From positions 62,001-126,000 of the IMG/VR virus record IMGVR_UViG_3300050821_002963: a stretch of 64,000 nucleotides of DNA; one strand, 5' to 3'. The translations under genes were made by a program, and so were the position numbers. Positions 63,103-64,000 of the stretch are shown one piece after another (the first letter of the stretch is position 1; each line of letters begins with the position of its first letter). This stretch comes from a virus. The notes beneath the pieces are model-generated. The model had not been told where the DNA came from, made no database searches, and saw only the letters and a list, made by a program, of their open reading frames with translations.

Positions 63103-63418
63103 AAAGACAGTTGCAAAGAAAGGCAAGCCAAAGAAAAAAGAAAAGGTAGTTCTGGCGGTGATGGCTGAGGAAAGACCATTCCGATTGGATATGGAGGTAG
63201 CAACTCATAACCAGACGGACGGGACCACCAGCTACTCTTTGGTTCCGAGAATGTGGGGTGGAGAAGATAAACTGAAAGAGGCAGCGGAGGGGTTCAAGAA
63301 AATCGGAGTCGGTGGAAGGTTGGTTCACCAGGACGGAACTCCGGATGGGACTATCATCGAGGAGTGGTTTGGTGTGGACCGGCTGGCGGAAGCAAAGGCC
63401 AAGGAAGCAGTGAACTAA
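63089..63418 (+). CDS. Hypothetical protein with Lys-rich N-terminus
   Basis: 109 residues from ATG 63089 (GGAGAACAGC upstream). SKKTVAKKGKPKKKEKVVLA, then a beta-rich domain with SLVPRMWGGEDKLKEAAEGF. Overlaps the previous gene by 14 bases. Confidence 0.5.
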   Translation: MAKSKKTVAKKGKPKKKEKVVLAVMAEERPFRLDMEVATHNQTDGTTSYSLVPRMWGGEDKLKEAAEGFKKIGVGGRLVHQDGTPDGTIIEEWFGVDRLAEAKAKEAVN

Positions 63419-63446
63419 AAAGCACGTAGATAAAATCGAGAGGAGA

Positions 63447-63902
63447 ATGAAGATGAGCACAAAGAAAAGCTGTGCGTTACCGAAGTCGGTATTCCCACTG
63501 AAGTTCGAAGTGAAATCTCCAAGCTATGCTTTGGAATTAGCTCAGCAGTTGATTCGGCCTTTTTCTCATTGGGTGCAAGATGATTTTGCTGTTGACAAAG
63601 ATGGTGCGGGGGTTCCTGAAAAATCTGCGAGGGCAGAAGCCTTCTGTGCTCTTGGGGCCCTTCGAAGGGTCAATACAAAGCATGCTAAAAAAGCAACAAA
63701 GTTTTTGGCGCAAGCTGCTTTGATTGCAGAATATGGGAACCCGGATCAAGGGCAGTTAAAAAGTGCAGATGATCTCGATATCACCGGTTTCAACGACGAC
63801 ACTCTGCTTCCCCCAAAACAGAAACACAAATTGGTTTTGAAAATGTTCACGACAGCTATCAGATTGGCGCGGAAATGGGAGGCCAGCAGAGCTGGACATT
63901 AG
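63447..63902 (+). CDS. DUF6197-like phage protein
   Basis: 151 residues; GAGAGGAGA before ATG. AFCALGALRRVNTKHAKKAT, DLDITGFNDDTLLPPKQKHK and VLKMFTTAIRLARKW match the C-A-L-G-A-L ... N-D ... V-x-x-x-F-x-x-A-I-x-x-A spacing of DUF6197. Function unknown. Its last codons overlap promoter 3. Confidence 0.55.
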   Translation: MKMSTKKSCALPKSVFPLKFEVKSPSYALELAQQLIRPFSHWVQDDFAVDKDGAGVPEKSARAEAFCALGALRRVNTKHAKKATKFLAQAALIAEYGNPDQGQLKSADDLDITGFNDDTLLPPKQKHKLVLKMFTTAIRLARKWEASRAGH

Positions 63903-63921
63903 ATACAAAAAACACTATACT
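63893..63921 (+). promoter_or_regulatory. Sigma70-type promoter, copy 3 of 3
   Basis: TGGACA (63893-63898), 17 bases, TATACT (63916-63921) with the shared GACATTAGATA and CTATACTTTT. A 10-pair hairpin, GGGGATTCCG/CGGAGTCCCC (63931-63955), follows in the leader. Confidence 0.82.
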
Positions 63922-63967
63922 TTTCTGGTGGGGGATTCCGGCTAACGGAGTCCCCATTGGGGCGTAT

Positions 63968-64000
63968 ATGAGAACACTCAACAAAGAAGGCAAAGAAATT
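63968..64000 (+). CDS. Start of a gene cut by the window end
   Basis: ATG 63968 then MRTLNKEGKEI, open to the last base. It is the first possible start behind promoter 3. Too short to identify. Confidence 0.35.
   Translation, partial: MRTLNKEGKEI

Noticed and set aside
1-64000. Genome-wide UGA recoding (code 4)
   Set aside because: TGA ends many genes, often as ATGA overlaps with the next start, and proteins are full length under the standard code. Only the locus at 40203 suggests readthrough.
1-64000. Integrase, transposase or attachment sites
   Set aside because: I found no recombinase gene, no inverted-repeat-bounded element and no duplicated tRNA end that would mark integration.

Overview
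The window reads as a dense, single-direction segment of a large tailed double-stranded DNA phage (or a closely related provirus). Every convincing gene lies on the + strand, genes overlap by 1 to 4 bases (ATGA, TAATG), and one gene is a clear large terminase subunit. GTG and TTG starts are frequent. The host is not given by the sequence. The IPT/TIG, fibronectin-like and putative-Ig domains and Tat-type signals fit an environmental Gram-negative such as an acidobacterium, but that is only an inference.

Layout. 1-3.2 kb: exported or surface proteins. 3.2-6 kb: glycosyltransferases, including a glycosyltransferase-methyltransferase fusion. 6-12.3 kb: structural module with a lectin-like protein and two large paralogous proteins built from 18-residue repeats. 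12.3-20 kb: small proteins, several with a shared N-terminal leader (MxLAxxIxLY) and a GGPGSGC motif, among them an ADP-ribosyltransferase-like protein, plus a papain-like protease and a lysozyme-like protein. 20-30.5 kb: sugar and glycan island with a sugar C-methyltransferase, two GDP-mannose-dehydratase-like enzymes, a B12 radical SAM enzyme, methyltransferases and glycosyltransferases, with an inserted HNH endonuclease. 30.4 kb: ECF-type sigma factor. 31-37 kb: second cluster of leader-tagged proteins (ParB-like, HAD phosphatase, pyrophosphatase-like, kinase-like). 37.8-39.8 kb and 46.8-51.2 kb: 7-deazaguanine genes (two QueD-like, an ArcS-like protein, QueC, QueE). 39.8-45.4 kb: RNA region. 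51.2-53.6 kb: GroES-like protein and TerL. 53.6-64 kb: small genes behind three copies of one strong sigma70-type promoter, probably an early region.

The most striking content is the RNA region. Ten short RNA genes (39.9-42.9 kb) share a terminal stem, a conserved internal loop (GGGCCGGA opposite TTTGTCT), a second covarying stem and then (G)TTATC. This is the Ro60-binding architecture of Y RNAs, and the next gene (42924-44531) is a Ro60/Rsr protein with TROVE and vWA domains. Several of these Y RNAs carry tRNA bodies in circularly permuted order, with the acceptor stem closed by a loop and the Y stem at the anticodon position. Three minimal ones end in 7-base loops that look like anticodon loops. 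They are interleaved with true tRNA genes: UCA (UGA-decoding), Arg, Met, His, Pro and two Gln. A short gene beside the UCA tRNA has an in-frame UGA.

How it may fit together (inference): the phage carries its own Ro60/Y-RNA machine with tRNA mimicry and a tRNA set that includes a UGA reader. It modifies guanine in DNA or RNA through 7-deazaguanines, decorates some target with glycans using about ten glycosyltransferases, and may package or co-target a set of leader-tagged effector enzymes.
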